From Acanthococcus lagerstroemiae (Eukaryota > Arthropoda > Insecta > Hemiptera > Eriococcidae), in contig CM063109.1 in NCBI GenBank assembly GCA_031841125.1, forward strand, positions 24,771,321 through 24,835,320: DNA of 64,000 nucleotides, given 5' to 3'. Positions 11,072 through 20,007 of this stretch are shown in pieces. Position numbers and translations under genes: made by a program. The number at the start of each line of letters is the position of its first letter. Within the stretch, counting starts at the first letter, position 1. A model generated the notes under the pieces. The model made no database searches. It was not told the origin of the DNA and saw only the letters and a program-made list of their open reading frames with translations.

Positions 11072-12677
11072 ATGTCCAGAATGATTTCTGAAAACAGCTC
11101 TTCTCAGAGCTACTGGTGTGAGGAAACGAAAAAACTGAAAGTGAAGGATTTGAAGGAGAAAGCCAAACAACTGAAGATCCGTGGATTTTCACGTATGAGG
11201 AAAGCAGAACTAATTCAGGCGATAGGTCAGTGTGTGTTGGAGGAAAAAGCCTGTAGAAACGCAGCCTGAAGAACCAGAGATCGTGAGCGAGAAAATAATT
11301 TCGGAATGTGTTTTAGAAACACAGCCCGAGGCACCAGAGGTCGAAAGCGAGAAGGAATCTAGGGTGTTTGTAAAAGCGAATGAAGAGCCAGAAAGAATAG
11401 AAGGTATGAGTGATCTGGAGATGTCCTTCATCGTTCGTAAGCCAACTATGCCGGCTAAATTGATCACACCGGCCCAGAAACCGGCTTTGTCTAGCCTGTC
11501 TTTTGTAAAAGGAGATGTGTGTTTGCAATCAGAAGAGAATAGAGCTATCGAGAATAATTGCTGTGCTGGAAATTGTTTTGTGTCTTTTTATGCAAAATTG
11601 AAACAGGACGAAGAAGACGATACAGAAATTGAGAGCATCTTGAATGAGATTTATAAAGAGGAAGCGCCAAAGACTGATGTAGAGGATATTCTGAATGAAA
11701 TGACTAGAGTCCAGCCTATTGATGAGGAACTTAAGAATTTTGCTAACGAGTTGTTAATGGAAGAGACTGTTGAATCAGACGTGAGTGTAAATGTAAATGA
11801 CCAGCCTGTCTTCATTGATGAAAACGAGTTGCCGACCATTATTGATAGTGCGCTTTTAAATTACCAGGAGACATCTAACGAAAACACCCTTGTAGATTAC
11901 GACTCGCTCTTAGCTAATTTACCTGTATATAATACTGAACCCATTCAAGAAGAAGAAAGTCAGGAGATTGATTTTGCGATAAATGACCTCTTTAGGCAAA
12001 TTGTAGAAAATAGGATAGTTAATGTAAATAATAGATCTATGGCGGATTCTGATACCGACTCTTTTGTCACAGCGGTCGATGAATTTTCAGAGACCGAGGA
12101 CGAGTTTTATGATGCCCTCTCGGTGATACCTGAACCATGTACGCAGTTAGAAACTGGTTCATTATTGCCGGAGATATGCGTCACTTCCCCGACCGTTTTA
12201 AATAAAAAGACGGTGGCCGAACTAAAAAATATCGCCCGTGACATGTCTATCAAAGCCTTTTCAAAATTGAAAAAGGCCGAACTAGTCCGGGCTATTATCG
12301 ATGGTGGAGATACAGGTAGTGTAAATAAATCCCTTGTAAATAATGTAAATATTGTAAATAGTGACTATGATATTTTAAGCCGTGAAAAACTCCCTGACTT
12401 ACGTGAGTTAGGCAGAGCTGAAGGAATAGCCGGCTATCTTAAGCTTAAAAAAGCCGAACTAGTCCGGGTTATTATCGATGGTGGAGATACAGGTAGTGTA
12501 AATAAATCCCCTGTAAAAAATGTAAATATTGTAAATAGTGATTTTGATATTCTAAGTCGCGTAAAACTCCCCGACTTACGTGAGTTAGGCAGAGCTGAAG
12601 GAATAGCTGGCTATCTTAAGCTTAAAAAAGCTGATTTAATAGAAGCTATCTTGACGGCAGGTATTTCCCTTTCTTAA
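11072..12677 (+). pseudogene. SAP/Rho_N-like repeat protein 1, broken by one indel
   Basis: Two overlapping frames (11072-11269 and 11232-12677) together look like one gene. The first 65-residue frame has a helix-loop-helix motif of SAP/Rho_N type (LKVKDLKEKAKQLKIRGF then MRKAELIQAI). The second, 481 codons, is a long acidic region (glutamate/aspartate-rich, internal repeat around ETQPE) followed by three more copies of the motif at about residues 326-357, 386-414 and 445-473. The last two sit in a 177-bp DNA tandem duplication. An A5 run at about 11244-11248 is the likely indel site. Such motifs bind nucleic acid or act as small protein-interaction modules; a role in genome binding is an inference. 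It is a paralogue of the gene at 13288. Confidence 0.65.
12276..12632 (+). repeat. 177-bp tandem duplication inside the SAP-like gene
   Basis: Two nearly identical 177-bp (59-codon) units start at about 12276 and 12453, each carrying one SAP/Rho_N-like motif and a linker rich in GTAAATA. The high identity and preserved frame indicate a recent in-frame expansion of the motif number. Confidence 0.85.
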
Positions 12678-13075
12678 GGGTCGGTGTTTGTATCTTATTG
12701 GTTGTCGTTCGGGGCTTGTGTTTTTCGGGGTTTGTTGGTTGATTTGTGTCTTCGGGTTGTCGTTTTTTTCCTAATTTGTATCTTGTTGGTGGATTTTTCG
12801 CGTTTTTCGGGGCTTGTAGGTTGATCTGTGTCTTGTTGGGTGATTTTCTCTAATTTGTTGCTCGTTTGGTGGGCTTGTATTTTCTTTGTAATAGGTCGGT
12901 TTTGGTACTTTTTTTCGGGGGCTCGTCATATTGGGACTTGTATTTTTTGTAACTGGTGTCTTATGATAGGTAGTTTTCTCATAATCCGGCAGTCGGGGCT
13001 TGTATTTTTATTGTAATTTGTAGTCTGTTTTTGTCTCCTTTTGGTCTTCAGAGCGTTTGTATACGTAGTAAAAAC
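12678..13075. other. G/T-rich intergenic region between the two SAP-like genes
   Basis: Strongly strand-asymmetric sequence in which GGGGCTTGT or close variants followed by T-runs recurs at about 12716, 12808, 12866, 12940 and 13000. No frame in it looks coding. It may be a decayed tandem repeat or a regulatory/replication region of the element; nothing in the sequence decides between these. Confidence 0.45.
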
Positions 13076-13178
13076 AGCGTTATATGTATAGTATATCGTA
13101 CGAGCTAATGCTGTTGTAAAAAATCATACAAAGGGCCAATCATAATTCAGAGATAGCTATGGTAGTCCTCTAAAAATC

Positions 13179-13214
13179 TATAAATACAGGGTCTTCTAGC
13201 CTTCCTAGTCATTA
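13179..13214 (+). promoter_or_regulatory. TATA box plus initiator for the second SAP-like gene
   Basis: TATAAATA at 13179-13186 is followed by TCATTA at 13209, a 30-bp spacing matching the promoter at 10933. The gene's ATG is at 13288. The shared layout supports duplication of a promoter-plus-gene unit. Confidence 0.7.
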
Positions 13215-13287
13215 GCTTACTTGGCTTGTTACCGGAAGGTTGTACTTGATCTCTGTGTAATAATCTGAAAAAAGCATTCTTTCTGCG

Positions 13288-14166
13288 ATGGCTTCATTTT
13301 TTGAAGTTCAAAATAGCCCTTCTCAGGGCTCTGAATCATTCTGTACTTGTGTGTCGCATGTGAGTGAGTGTGATTCGTTTATCACCGCTGTAGAAGAGGT
13401 CGATAATGAAGTAGGTGAGACAGATGCGGATATCTTAGGTAGATTGTTAGTTAGTGAATTGAAAGAGCTAGCAAAAGCTGAAGGTGTGAAAGGGTATTAT
13501 AAATTGCAAAAATACGCTCTGATAGAAGCTATCTTAAGTATGAATGACGCGGTAGTAGTACAGGGAAGCGGTCTGACGGATTTGGAACGAACAAAGGTGG
13601 ATGAATTACGCCAAATGGCTAAGGACTTGGCTATTAAAGGGTACTATAAATTGAAAAAAGCCGAACTGGTAGCCGCTATTCTCGCTAAACAGGTACCAGA
13701 GAGTGATGACGAAAGTGCGGCAGAGAGTGAAGACGTAAGTGTGGCAGAGAATGAAGATAGAAGTAATAATGAAAGTGAGGTGGAGAGTTTGGGGGAATTA
13801 TACCCGCTTGATGAAGAATTATTTACTCAACCGAAGGAGCGGGGGACTTTTAAGTACATTAATATTAAACAAGTAAGATCACGGCACATAAAGAGATTTA
13901 ATACCCATATAAACGATTTTAAGATATATTTGAAGAAGGAACTACCAAACAAGTCAAAGATAGATGTAGTTACAGGGGCCTTACTTGAGATGTTTACCTA
14001 TGCTAAGAAAAAGTCGGCTTTCAAAACGGGGGATATGATAAACATAATGGTTGAAAATCCGAAATTTTTCCACCATATTTCTACAGGTTACGAGTGCGAG
14101 AATCATATTAAAAAACTGAAAGAAAAGATGGCCCAGATTCTAACTCGGACGAGTCAGTTGACATAA
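13288..14166 (+). CDS. SAP/Rho_N-like repeat protein 2 with a basic C-terminal domain
   Basis: An intact 292-residue frame. Two SAP/Rho_N-like motifs occupy residues 53-83 (VSELKELAKAEGVKGYYKLQ) and 102-132 (VDELRQMAKDLAIKGYYKLK). An acidic/serine linker covers about 136-175, and a lysine-rich C-terminal domain covers 175-292 (FKYINIKQVRSRHIKRFN). The start is the first ATG after a good core promoter. It lies 32 nt upstream of PolB on the same strand and could share its transcript. Function is unproven. Nucleic-acid binding during replication or packaging would fit the motifs, but a host-directed role is also possible. I do not recognise the C-terminal domain. Confidence 0.75.
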   Translation: MASFFEVQNSPSQGSESFCTCVSHVSECDSFITAVEEVDNEVGETDADILGRLLVSELKELAKAEGVKGYYKLQKYALIEAILSMNDAVVVQGSGLTDLERTKVDELRQMAKDLAIKGYYKLKKAELVAAILAKQVPESDDESAAESEDVSVAENEDRSNNESEVESLGELYPLDEELFTQPKERGTFKYINIKQVRSRHIKRFNTHINDFKIYLKKELPNKSKIDVVTGALLEMFTYAKKKSAFKTGDMINIMVENPKFFHHISTGYECENHIKKLKEKMAQILTRTSQLT

Positions 14167-14198
14167 ACGAGTGTATTTTCACAATTCATACGGTTAAT

Positions 14199-17100
14199 AT
14201 GCCTCGAGGAGCAGGACGGTCAAAAATTTTGAATTTAGCTAATGATAGGCGAACTAAACAATGTATTCTGCAAATAAAAAACACAGATAACCTCTGTGCA
14301 CCACGCGCTATAATAACAGGGTTAACCTACCATACTAATGTGATTTTAGATAGGGAGCTGTCTGATAATGAGATTTGTTATATACGTAAAGGCCGTAGAC
14401 TTCAAACAGAGTTAGCTATGGAATTATGTAACAGGCTGCCTAATTTCACTGAAGACGGTTTTACACTAGCGGACATCAAAAATGCCGAAGAATTATTAGA
14501 CATACAGGTAAAGGTAGTATGTGCTGAGAACTTTAACACAGTAATTTATCAGGGGATTGAGAAAGAAACAAAAGTATATTTATACAAGGTAGGTAGCCAT
14601 TTCGACGTTATTATAAAACTAAACGCTTTATATGGAGCTGCCTTTTACTGTACAGTGTGCGATAGAACTTATAGTCATAAAAATCAGCATAAGTTTAAAT
14701 TAATTAAGAATGCCTGTAACTTGTGTACAAAGGAGGAACACCTCCCAGACTCTCGAAAAAAGATTTATTGCCGCGACTGTAATAGATACTGTTTCAACGA
14801 GGCGTGTCTCTATAATCACGTTATTAATGTCTGTCCTGTAGTATACAAATGCAAAAAATGTAATATGATAATCAAGAGGAATAATGACGCTCATAAATGT
14901 GGTTGGGCCCGCTGCAAGAACTGTCAGGAATTTTTGGAAATTAAGACTCACCAGTGCTACATGTTGAATAAAAAGGCCAAAGGAGGCAGATGTGGTCAGT
15001 GTAAGAAGTGTACCCCTAATAACGCTACACAAAATCCAGACTGTACCTACACAGAAAAATACATTTTCTTTGATTATGAAACTGACCAGTCTTCCGGAAT
15101 ACATGTCCCTAATCTGGTAGTGGCCCATGATTTCGAGGGAAATAGGTACAGCTTCAAGAATAACGACGAATTTTGTGAGTGGTTGATTTCTAAAGAACAT
15201 AGGAACTACACCTGTATTAGTCATTATGGAAAGGCGTTTGATAATTATTTCATTCTCCAATACTGCGTTGCCAACACCATCAAGCCGTGGAGTATCTACA
15301 ACGGTACCAAAATCCTCCTTCTAGAAATTCCCCAAATTAACATGAAGATTATAGATAGCCATAATTTTATCCAATCAGCTCTGAGTGCCTTCCCCGAAAC
15401 ATTTGGTTTGAACGAGTTGAAAAAAGGTTTCTTTCCACATCTGTTCTCGAAAAAAGAGAACCAGACATATATAGGGAAAATGCCAGATAAGAAATATTAC
15501 TGTTATAACCGAATGAAACCAAAAGTCCGTGCTACTTTTCTAAAATGGTACCAGGAGCGGGTGAATGAAAATTACGTGTTTGACTTCCAAAAAGAACTGT
15601 TAGAATATTGTCAATCAGATGTCGATATACTGAGACGTGGCTGTCTCGAATTGAGGAAACAGTTTCTGGAAATTGCAAATATCGACCCCTTTCAGTATCT
15701 AACTATCCCGAGTGTCTGTATGGCTATATACAGATCTAAATATTTGAAACCAAAAACCTTAGCCGTTTTAGAATCAGAATTTAAAGACCAGTATTCGAAA
15801 GAATCAATCACATGGCTAAATTCTTTAAAAAATGTTAATATTCAGCATGCTCTGAATGGGGGTGAGGTTAGTGTAGAGGGGGCAAAAGTCGACGGATATG
15901 ATGCATCCACTAAGACAGTTTTTCAATATCATAATTGTTACTTTCACGGCTGTAGGAAATGTTTTCAAGAGGAGACTATAAATAATGTTAATAAGACAAC
16001 GATGGGAGATTTGTATCAGAAAACTAAAGACCGTACTGCCCAACTTGAAAATGCAGGTTTTGAAGTAACCGAGATGTGGAGCTGTCAGTGGTTAGAATCG
16101 AAAGAATATAAAAAATGTGAAAAACCGGAGGTTATTGAACCATTGAACCCTCGTCATAGTCTCTTTGGTGGCCGTACTGAAGCATTTAAACTAAAAGCCT
16201 CCTCTTCTAGTACCGAAAAAATAAAATATATCGATGTGTGCTCCTTATACCCAACAGTCATGTATTATGATAAATACCCTATAGGGCACCCACAGAAAAT
16301 ATTTACCCCCAAACAATATGATCCGAACTGGTACGGTATCATTAAATGTAAAGTCTTGCCCCCATCGAGTCTGTACATTCCCGTACTACCTGTTAAAGTA
16401 AAAACTACTACACGTAGAGTTTCACCAATAGGGAAAATAAAAATAACTAAATCAGACAAACTAGTCTTTCCCCTATGCTTAAAATGCGCCCAGGACCAGA
16501 GTAATAAAAAATGTACTCATACCGAAAGCGAACGCGCCTTCATAGGCACATGGACTACTGATGAGGTTGAGAAAGCCAGACAGCAGGGATATAAAATTCT
16601 CAAAATATATGAAGTTTGGCACTTTAAATCTTCTACGGATCTCTGGAAAGGTTATATCGAGGACTTCATGAAGATAAAATTAGAATCTAGCCCACATAAT
16701 TTCCCTTCTAATGAAGCTTATGCTCAGGATGTTAAAGAAAAAATGGGGATAATTTTGGATGTTAATCGCGTAGCAGTCAACCCAGGGAGGCGGGCAGTAG
16801 CCAAGCTTTGTCTAAATTCGCTTTGGGGAAAATTCAGCCAAAGACTCAATCTCTGTGCCTCCGAATTCATCACAGAGCCCCAACGCTTCTACGAGATTCT
16901 CCTCGATGACCGTTTGAAAGACGTGAACATGTTCTATATTTCGGATGAGATGGTTCAGGCTAATTATAAGTCCCGGGATGAATATGTTAAAAATAATTAT
17001 AATACCAATATCTTTACGGGGGTATTCACCACTTCTAATGCCCGACTTAGACTCTACGACCAATTATCAAAACTAGACCAGAATGTCCTATACTGTGACA

Positions 17101-17498
17101 CCGACTCGATCATATACAGAGACGATGGATGTAATACTGTGGCTACCGGTGACTGTCTTGGAGAGTGGACTGATGAGCTGGGTGGTGGACACATCACCAA
17201 GTTCCTAACAACTGGCCCAAAATCGTACTACTATAAGACAGACGGCGGCAAAGAGACGACTAAAGTTAAAGGTTTTACCCTTAATCATGCAAATGCCCAA
17301 AAAATTACTGGTCAGGCCTTGGAAAATTTAATAGACAGAAAAATCAAAAATATTACTGTAGAAGATGGGATAATTACTCGAGATATTCAGACTAAAAATC
17401 TGGTGAATAAAGAACAGTCAAAAACGCTAAGTTTCAATTTCGACAAACGAGTAATTCGCCCCGATTTTGATACAGTTCCTTATGGTTATAAAAAATAA
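14199..17498 (+). CDS. polB: Protein-primed family B DNA polymerase (pPolB)
   Basis: Intact 1099-residue frame, the replicative polymerase of the element. The 3'-5' exonuclease acids are visible at D292/E294 (FDYET), D348 (FDNYF) and D474 (YCQSDVDIL). The polymerase motifs are A with D679 (DVCSLYP), B with K869 and N873 (KLCLNSLWGKF) and C with D967/D969 (YCDTDS). Before the exonuclease lies a cysteine/histidine-rich zinc-binding region from about residue 151 to 275 (CTVC, CNLC, CRDC, CKKC, CKNC, CGQC). The N-terminus has NTDNLCAPRA, a segment often seen in Polinton polymerases that recalls a cysteine-protease active site, though I cannot show activity. The protein would prime from a terminal protein at the inverted-repeat ends. 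No frame break was seen, in contrast to the capsid genes. Confidence 0.97.
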   Translation: MPRGAGRSKILNLANDRRTKQCILQIKNTDNLCAPRAIITGLTYHTNVILDRELSDNEICYIRKGRRLQTELAMELCNRLPNFTEDGFTLADIKNAEELLDIQVKVVCAENFNTVIYQGIEKETKVYLYKVGSHFDVIIKLNALYGAAFYCTVCDRTYSHKNQHKFKLIKNACNLCTKEEHLPDSRKKIYCRDCNRYCFNEACLYNHVINVCPVVYKCKKCNMIIKRNNDAHKCGWARCKNCQEFLEIKTHQCYMLNKKAKGGRCGQCKKCTPNNATQNPDCTYTEKYIFFDYETDQSSGIHVPNLVVAHDFEGNRYSFKNNDEFCEWLISKEHRNYTCISHYGKAFDNYFILQYCVANTIKPWSIYNGTKILLLEIPQINMKIIDSHNFIQSALSAFPETFGLNELKKGFFPHLFSKKENQTYIGKMPDKKYYCYNRMKPKVRATFLKWYQERVNENYVFDFQKELLEYCQSDVDILRRGCLELRKQFLEIANIDPFQYLTIPSVCMAIYRSKYLKPKTLAVLESEFKDQYSKESITWLNSLKNVNIQHALNGGEVSVEGAKVDGYDASTKTVFQYHNCYFHGCRKCFQEETINNVNKTTMGDLYQKTKDRTAQLENAGFEVTEMWSCQWLESKEYKKCEKPEVIEPLNPRHSLFGGRTEAFKLKASSSSTEKIKYIDVCSLYPTVMYYDKYPIGHPQKIFTPKQYDPNWYGIIKCKVLPPSSLYIPVLPVKVKTTTRRVSPIGKIKITKSDKLVFPLCLKCAQDQSNKKCTHTESERAFIGTWTTDEVEKARQQGYKILKIYEVWHFKSSTDLWKGYIEDFMKIKLESSPHNFPSNEAYAQDVKEKMGIILDVNRVAVNPGRRAVAKLCLNSLWGKFSQRLNLCASEFITEPQRFYEILLDDRLKDVNMFYISDEMVQANYKSRDEYVKNNYNTNIFTGVFTTSNARLRLYDQLSKLDQNVLYCDTDSIIYRDDGCNTVATGDCLGEWTDELGGGHITKFLTTGPKSYYYKTDGGKETTKVKGFTLNHANAQKITGQALENLIDRKIKNITVEDGIITRDIQTKNLVNKEQSKTLSFNFDKRVIRPDFDTVPYGYKK

Positions 17499-17857
17499 TG
17501 TACAACTATTTAAGAATTTTGTTTATTATTTATATAAGAAATGCTTGATTTAGTATTTTGTATATCAACTAAATGGATATAATCAAAGTTTTTTTAAAAT
17601 TTTTATCTGACTTGTTACAAAGCTGTATAATGTAGACTAGATTTTATCCAATGCCGCTTGGTCAGACTCTTGAAAAATGCGTCTTTTTGGCATACATTTG
17701 ATGGTTCATTGATTCTATTTGGGAAAATGTTATTCAACTATTACGCACTTTTTCAGTAGGCCCAGTATGTTTTACATTTTGTAACTCATGAGTGGTAAGA
17801 AATATAGCCATCTATGTACAATTTCTATTTTTGTATCCTTTCATATCTTTTTTGCTC

Positions 17858-17930
17858 CTTTTTTCGAAGGAATGCTCCTTTTTCTCGAGGGAATGCACCT
17901 TTTTTCGAAGGAATGCTCCTTTAGTTGAAT
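17858..17930. repeat. GGAATGCTCC/TTCGAA minisatellite, short array
   Basis: About three units of roughly 24 bp containing TTCGAAGGAATGCTCC or CTCGAGGGAATGCACC plus T-runs. The array lies immediately beyond the end of the ATPase frame. A longer array of the same unit is at 19421-19546, so the two arrays bracket the integrase and ATPase genes. Confidence 0.85.
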
Positions 17931-18595
17931 ACATATTCAAAGTTTTTCTTTATCTGACACTTTTCGCAATCGATGGCCACAAAACTATAGGGTTCACCCC
18001 AACACTTTTGACAAATCTGCTCAAATTGTTTGAAATCTAAACCCCAGGACTGTATTCGTCAGAAATCTGTCGCAAATTTACTTTATCTTGTTTGAATAAA
18101 ATAAAATAATTGAAATTCTCCCTAATTCCCGACTTCTTCGGTATCTTTGTAAATGATTGGGTTAAATAAAAGGTAGAAATCTTTCTGTGTCGGCCTCGCA
18201 TGAAGTAGGTCGCGATCTTGTCCTGCTTCTCTGTTAAAATATCGTCGAATACCACAATAGAGTTCTCGGGTATCTTTTCGGGGGGGTGGTAAGTCTTCAA
18301 CATTGCTGATTTCGTGATAATGTATCTTTTTTTGTGCGCTCTGATTATAACTATTGATTAAGTCGGCCAAAAATCTATATTTCGGTTGATTGTTTGTCTT
18401 GGAACATAAAAATATATCAACTAATGGTTTCTTATGCATGAGAATCGTAAGCAAAACATTTGTCTTACCTGACCCCGACCCACCAGCCAAACATGCCCTC
18501 ATTGTATCAGGAAATGCTTCTACAGCTCGTTGTATAGGTGTAGACTGGTTGTCAAAGTTCAACACCTTTATGCTGTTTTTAATTCTTTTCGACAT
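17931..18595 (-). pseudogene. A32-like FtsK/HerA-family DNA packaging ATPase, two frame breaks
   Basis: Genome-packaging motor of the element. From the ATG at 18595 the frame shows Walker A GGSGSGKT at residues 38-45. The reading then shifts at a G7 run (18280-18286), after which Walker B (SIVVFDDIL) and the QSFTKIP region follow. A second shift at a short C-run near 18040 is needed to reach a C-terminal segment ending at 17931 that looks family-typical (FEQICQKCW, FVAID). Both breaks fall in homopolymers, so assembly error is possible as well as decay. The 5' end overlaps the integrase 3' end by 28 nt. Confidence 0.85.
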
Positions 18596-19488
18596 TTTGT
18601 TTTTAAAAGTTCCAAATTATAAAATTTACCAATAATTTGTTCTCCGCTCTGATCTTGGATACTGTATGTTATCGGATCAGTGTAATGAATGCGTCGTATA
18701 ATGAAGATTTCACGAGTCCAAGGTGCTTTATATTTATTTTCAAATGTGCTCTGTTTAGTCGCTATTCGTACTAAATCGCCTATACGGTATTTGGGTTTCT
18801 CGAATTTGAAGTTATTTATACTAAAAAGTCGTTCAAAAATCTCTTTCTCATTACTTTTATTCACTTGTGAAGGGGTCATGCTGATTGTACGGTGAACTGT
18901 ATTATTGTACGTTTTTGTCAATTTTTTCAAAAAATCCACCCACTTATGATTACCGTTTTTCGTAAACTGAATTTTCAAGTAACTGTTAATGGTTCTATTT
19001 GCCCTCTCGGCAATAGCCGACTTTTCATCGTTATTGGTATGGTACATGCGAATAGAATGCTTTTCTAAAACCGATCTAAAAGGTGTGTTATAGAACTCCT
19101 TCCCTCTGTCCACGTGAAGTAAATTAGGGCACCTGCCCGATTTCTTAATAATCCTTTCAAAAGCTGTAGCTACTTCTTTACCCGTTTTGGTTTTCAACGG
19201 TTCTAAAAACATATACTTGGAGAAAGTGTCAATTATGTTCAAAATATACTTAAATCCCCGGTTTTGTCGCGAATAATCTTTAAGTACGAGCAAGTCACCT
19301 GCCCAAAGATCATCTATACCCCTAGTAACGATTTTTCTCTTCCTAAATTTACGAATGACAGGGGCATGTAACTCTTTTGCCTCTTGTAAACTAGTCATCT
19401 TATACATATTTTGGTCCTTTTTCCGAAGGAATGCTCCTTTTCTGCACCTTTTCTCGAAGGAATGCTCCTTTTTCTCGAGGGAATGCAC
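18568..19488 (-). CDS. Retroviral-type (rve) integrase of the Polinton
   Basis: Cuts and joins element ends to host DNA, giving the 6-bp duplication. The 306-residue frame has the catalytic triad at D65 (WAGDLL), D127 (HVDRGKEF) and E161 (AIAERAN), with 33 residues between the last two. A C-terminal SH3/chromo-like segment (YRIGDLVRI, KYKAPWTREIFIIRRI) is also present. The first 27 codons translate the minisatellite at 19421-19546, so the true start is more likely the ATG at 19407 or 19398. The N-terminal zinc-finger region typical of many relatives appears missing; the conserved ELHAPVIRKFRKRKI starts almost at once. The catalytic core itself is open. Confidence 0.92.
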   Translation of the reverse strand: MHSLEKKEHSFEKRCRKGAFLRKKDQNMYKMTSLQEAKELHAPVIRKFRKRKIVTRGIDDLWAGDLLVLKDYSRQNRGFKYILNIIDTFSKYMFLEPLKTKTGKEVATAFERIIKKSGRCPNLLHVDRGKEFYNTPFRSVLEKHSIRMYHTNNDEKSAIAERANRTINSYLKIQFTKNGNHKWVDFLKKLTKTYNNTVHRTISMTPSQVNKSNEKEIFERLFSINNFKFEKPKYRIGDLVRIATKQSTFENKYKAPWTREIFIIRRIHYTDPITYSIQDQSGEQIIGKFYNLELLKTKCRKELKTA

Positions 19489-19546
19489 CTTTTTTCGAAG
19501 GAACGCTCCTTTTATGCACCTTTTTTCGAAGGAACGCTCCTTTTAT
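19421..19546. repeat. GGAATGCTCC/TTCGAA minisatellite, long array
   Basis: Five to seven units of about 20-25 bp with the same core as the array at 17858-17930. Low-complexity T-rich DNA (19547-19665) follows. The array overlaps the annotated 5' end of the integrase frame, and open frames on the other strand through it are artefacts of the repeat. Confidence 0.88.
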
Positions 19547-19671
19547 ATCTTTTTGTATCTTTTTTCCCCCAACTATTTACACTATTTACACTTATTAGCT
19601 ATTGTATCTTCTTTTTTCTCTTTTTTTCTTTTTTTTCTTTCTTTCTTTTTTTTTTTTTTCAACTATTTACA

Positions 19672-20007
19672 CTATTTACAATTATTAACTAAAAACTCTA
19701 GGCAGAGATGTCCACAGATTACTTCATTTATTTCCTGGTCCTGGTTATAATTGAATAACACAGTCGATTTTTTCCCCCAATAATTAATCAATTCTAATGG
19801 AGGATCGACACCGAATGAGTCGTAATATTTCACAGTATTCCCTTTCTTAGTGTAACAAATCCAGTGAGTGCCACTATTTTCAGAATTATCGAGATTCACG
19901 ATAGCTGATTCAGTTTTTTTGACACGCTCGGGTAATTTGTCTTTCATGTAAACACCTCTAAAATTGGGAATATCTTTTGCATACGTTTCCAGCTCTAAAT
20001 TACTCAA
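19672..20007 (-). CDS. Adenovirus-type (adenain/Ulp1-like) cysteine protease
   Basis: Capsid maturation protease. Catalytic residues visible in the 111-codon frame are H48 (SGTHW), D63 (YYDSFG), Q89 or Q91 in YNQDQ, and C98 (ICGHLC). The length from the stretch NFRGVYMKD to the end fits the family. The frame begins at a TTG at 20007 and has no ATG before residue 21, although the preceding residues (SNLELETYAK) look conserved. Upstream the frame is open only to 20040, crossing an A12 tract (complement of 20022-20033) at which it lies in the -1 register of the PLA2/pX frame. Expression by slippage from that frame, or an indel in the tract, would explain the missing start. Confidence 0.85.
   Translation of the reverse strand: MSNLELETYAKDIPNFRGVYMKDKLPERVKKTESAIVNLDNSENSGTHWICYTKKGNTVKYYDSFGVDPPLELINYWGKKSTVLFNYNQDQEINEVICGHLCLEFLVNNCK

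Noticed and set aside
14700..15260. 186-codon minus-strand frame opposite PolB
   Set aside because: Antisense shadow of a conserved polymerase exonuclease/zinc region; no motif of its own.
19355..19750. Plus-strand frames rich in phenylalanine and serine
   Set aside because: They translate the minisatellite and poly-T DNA at 19421-19665.
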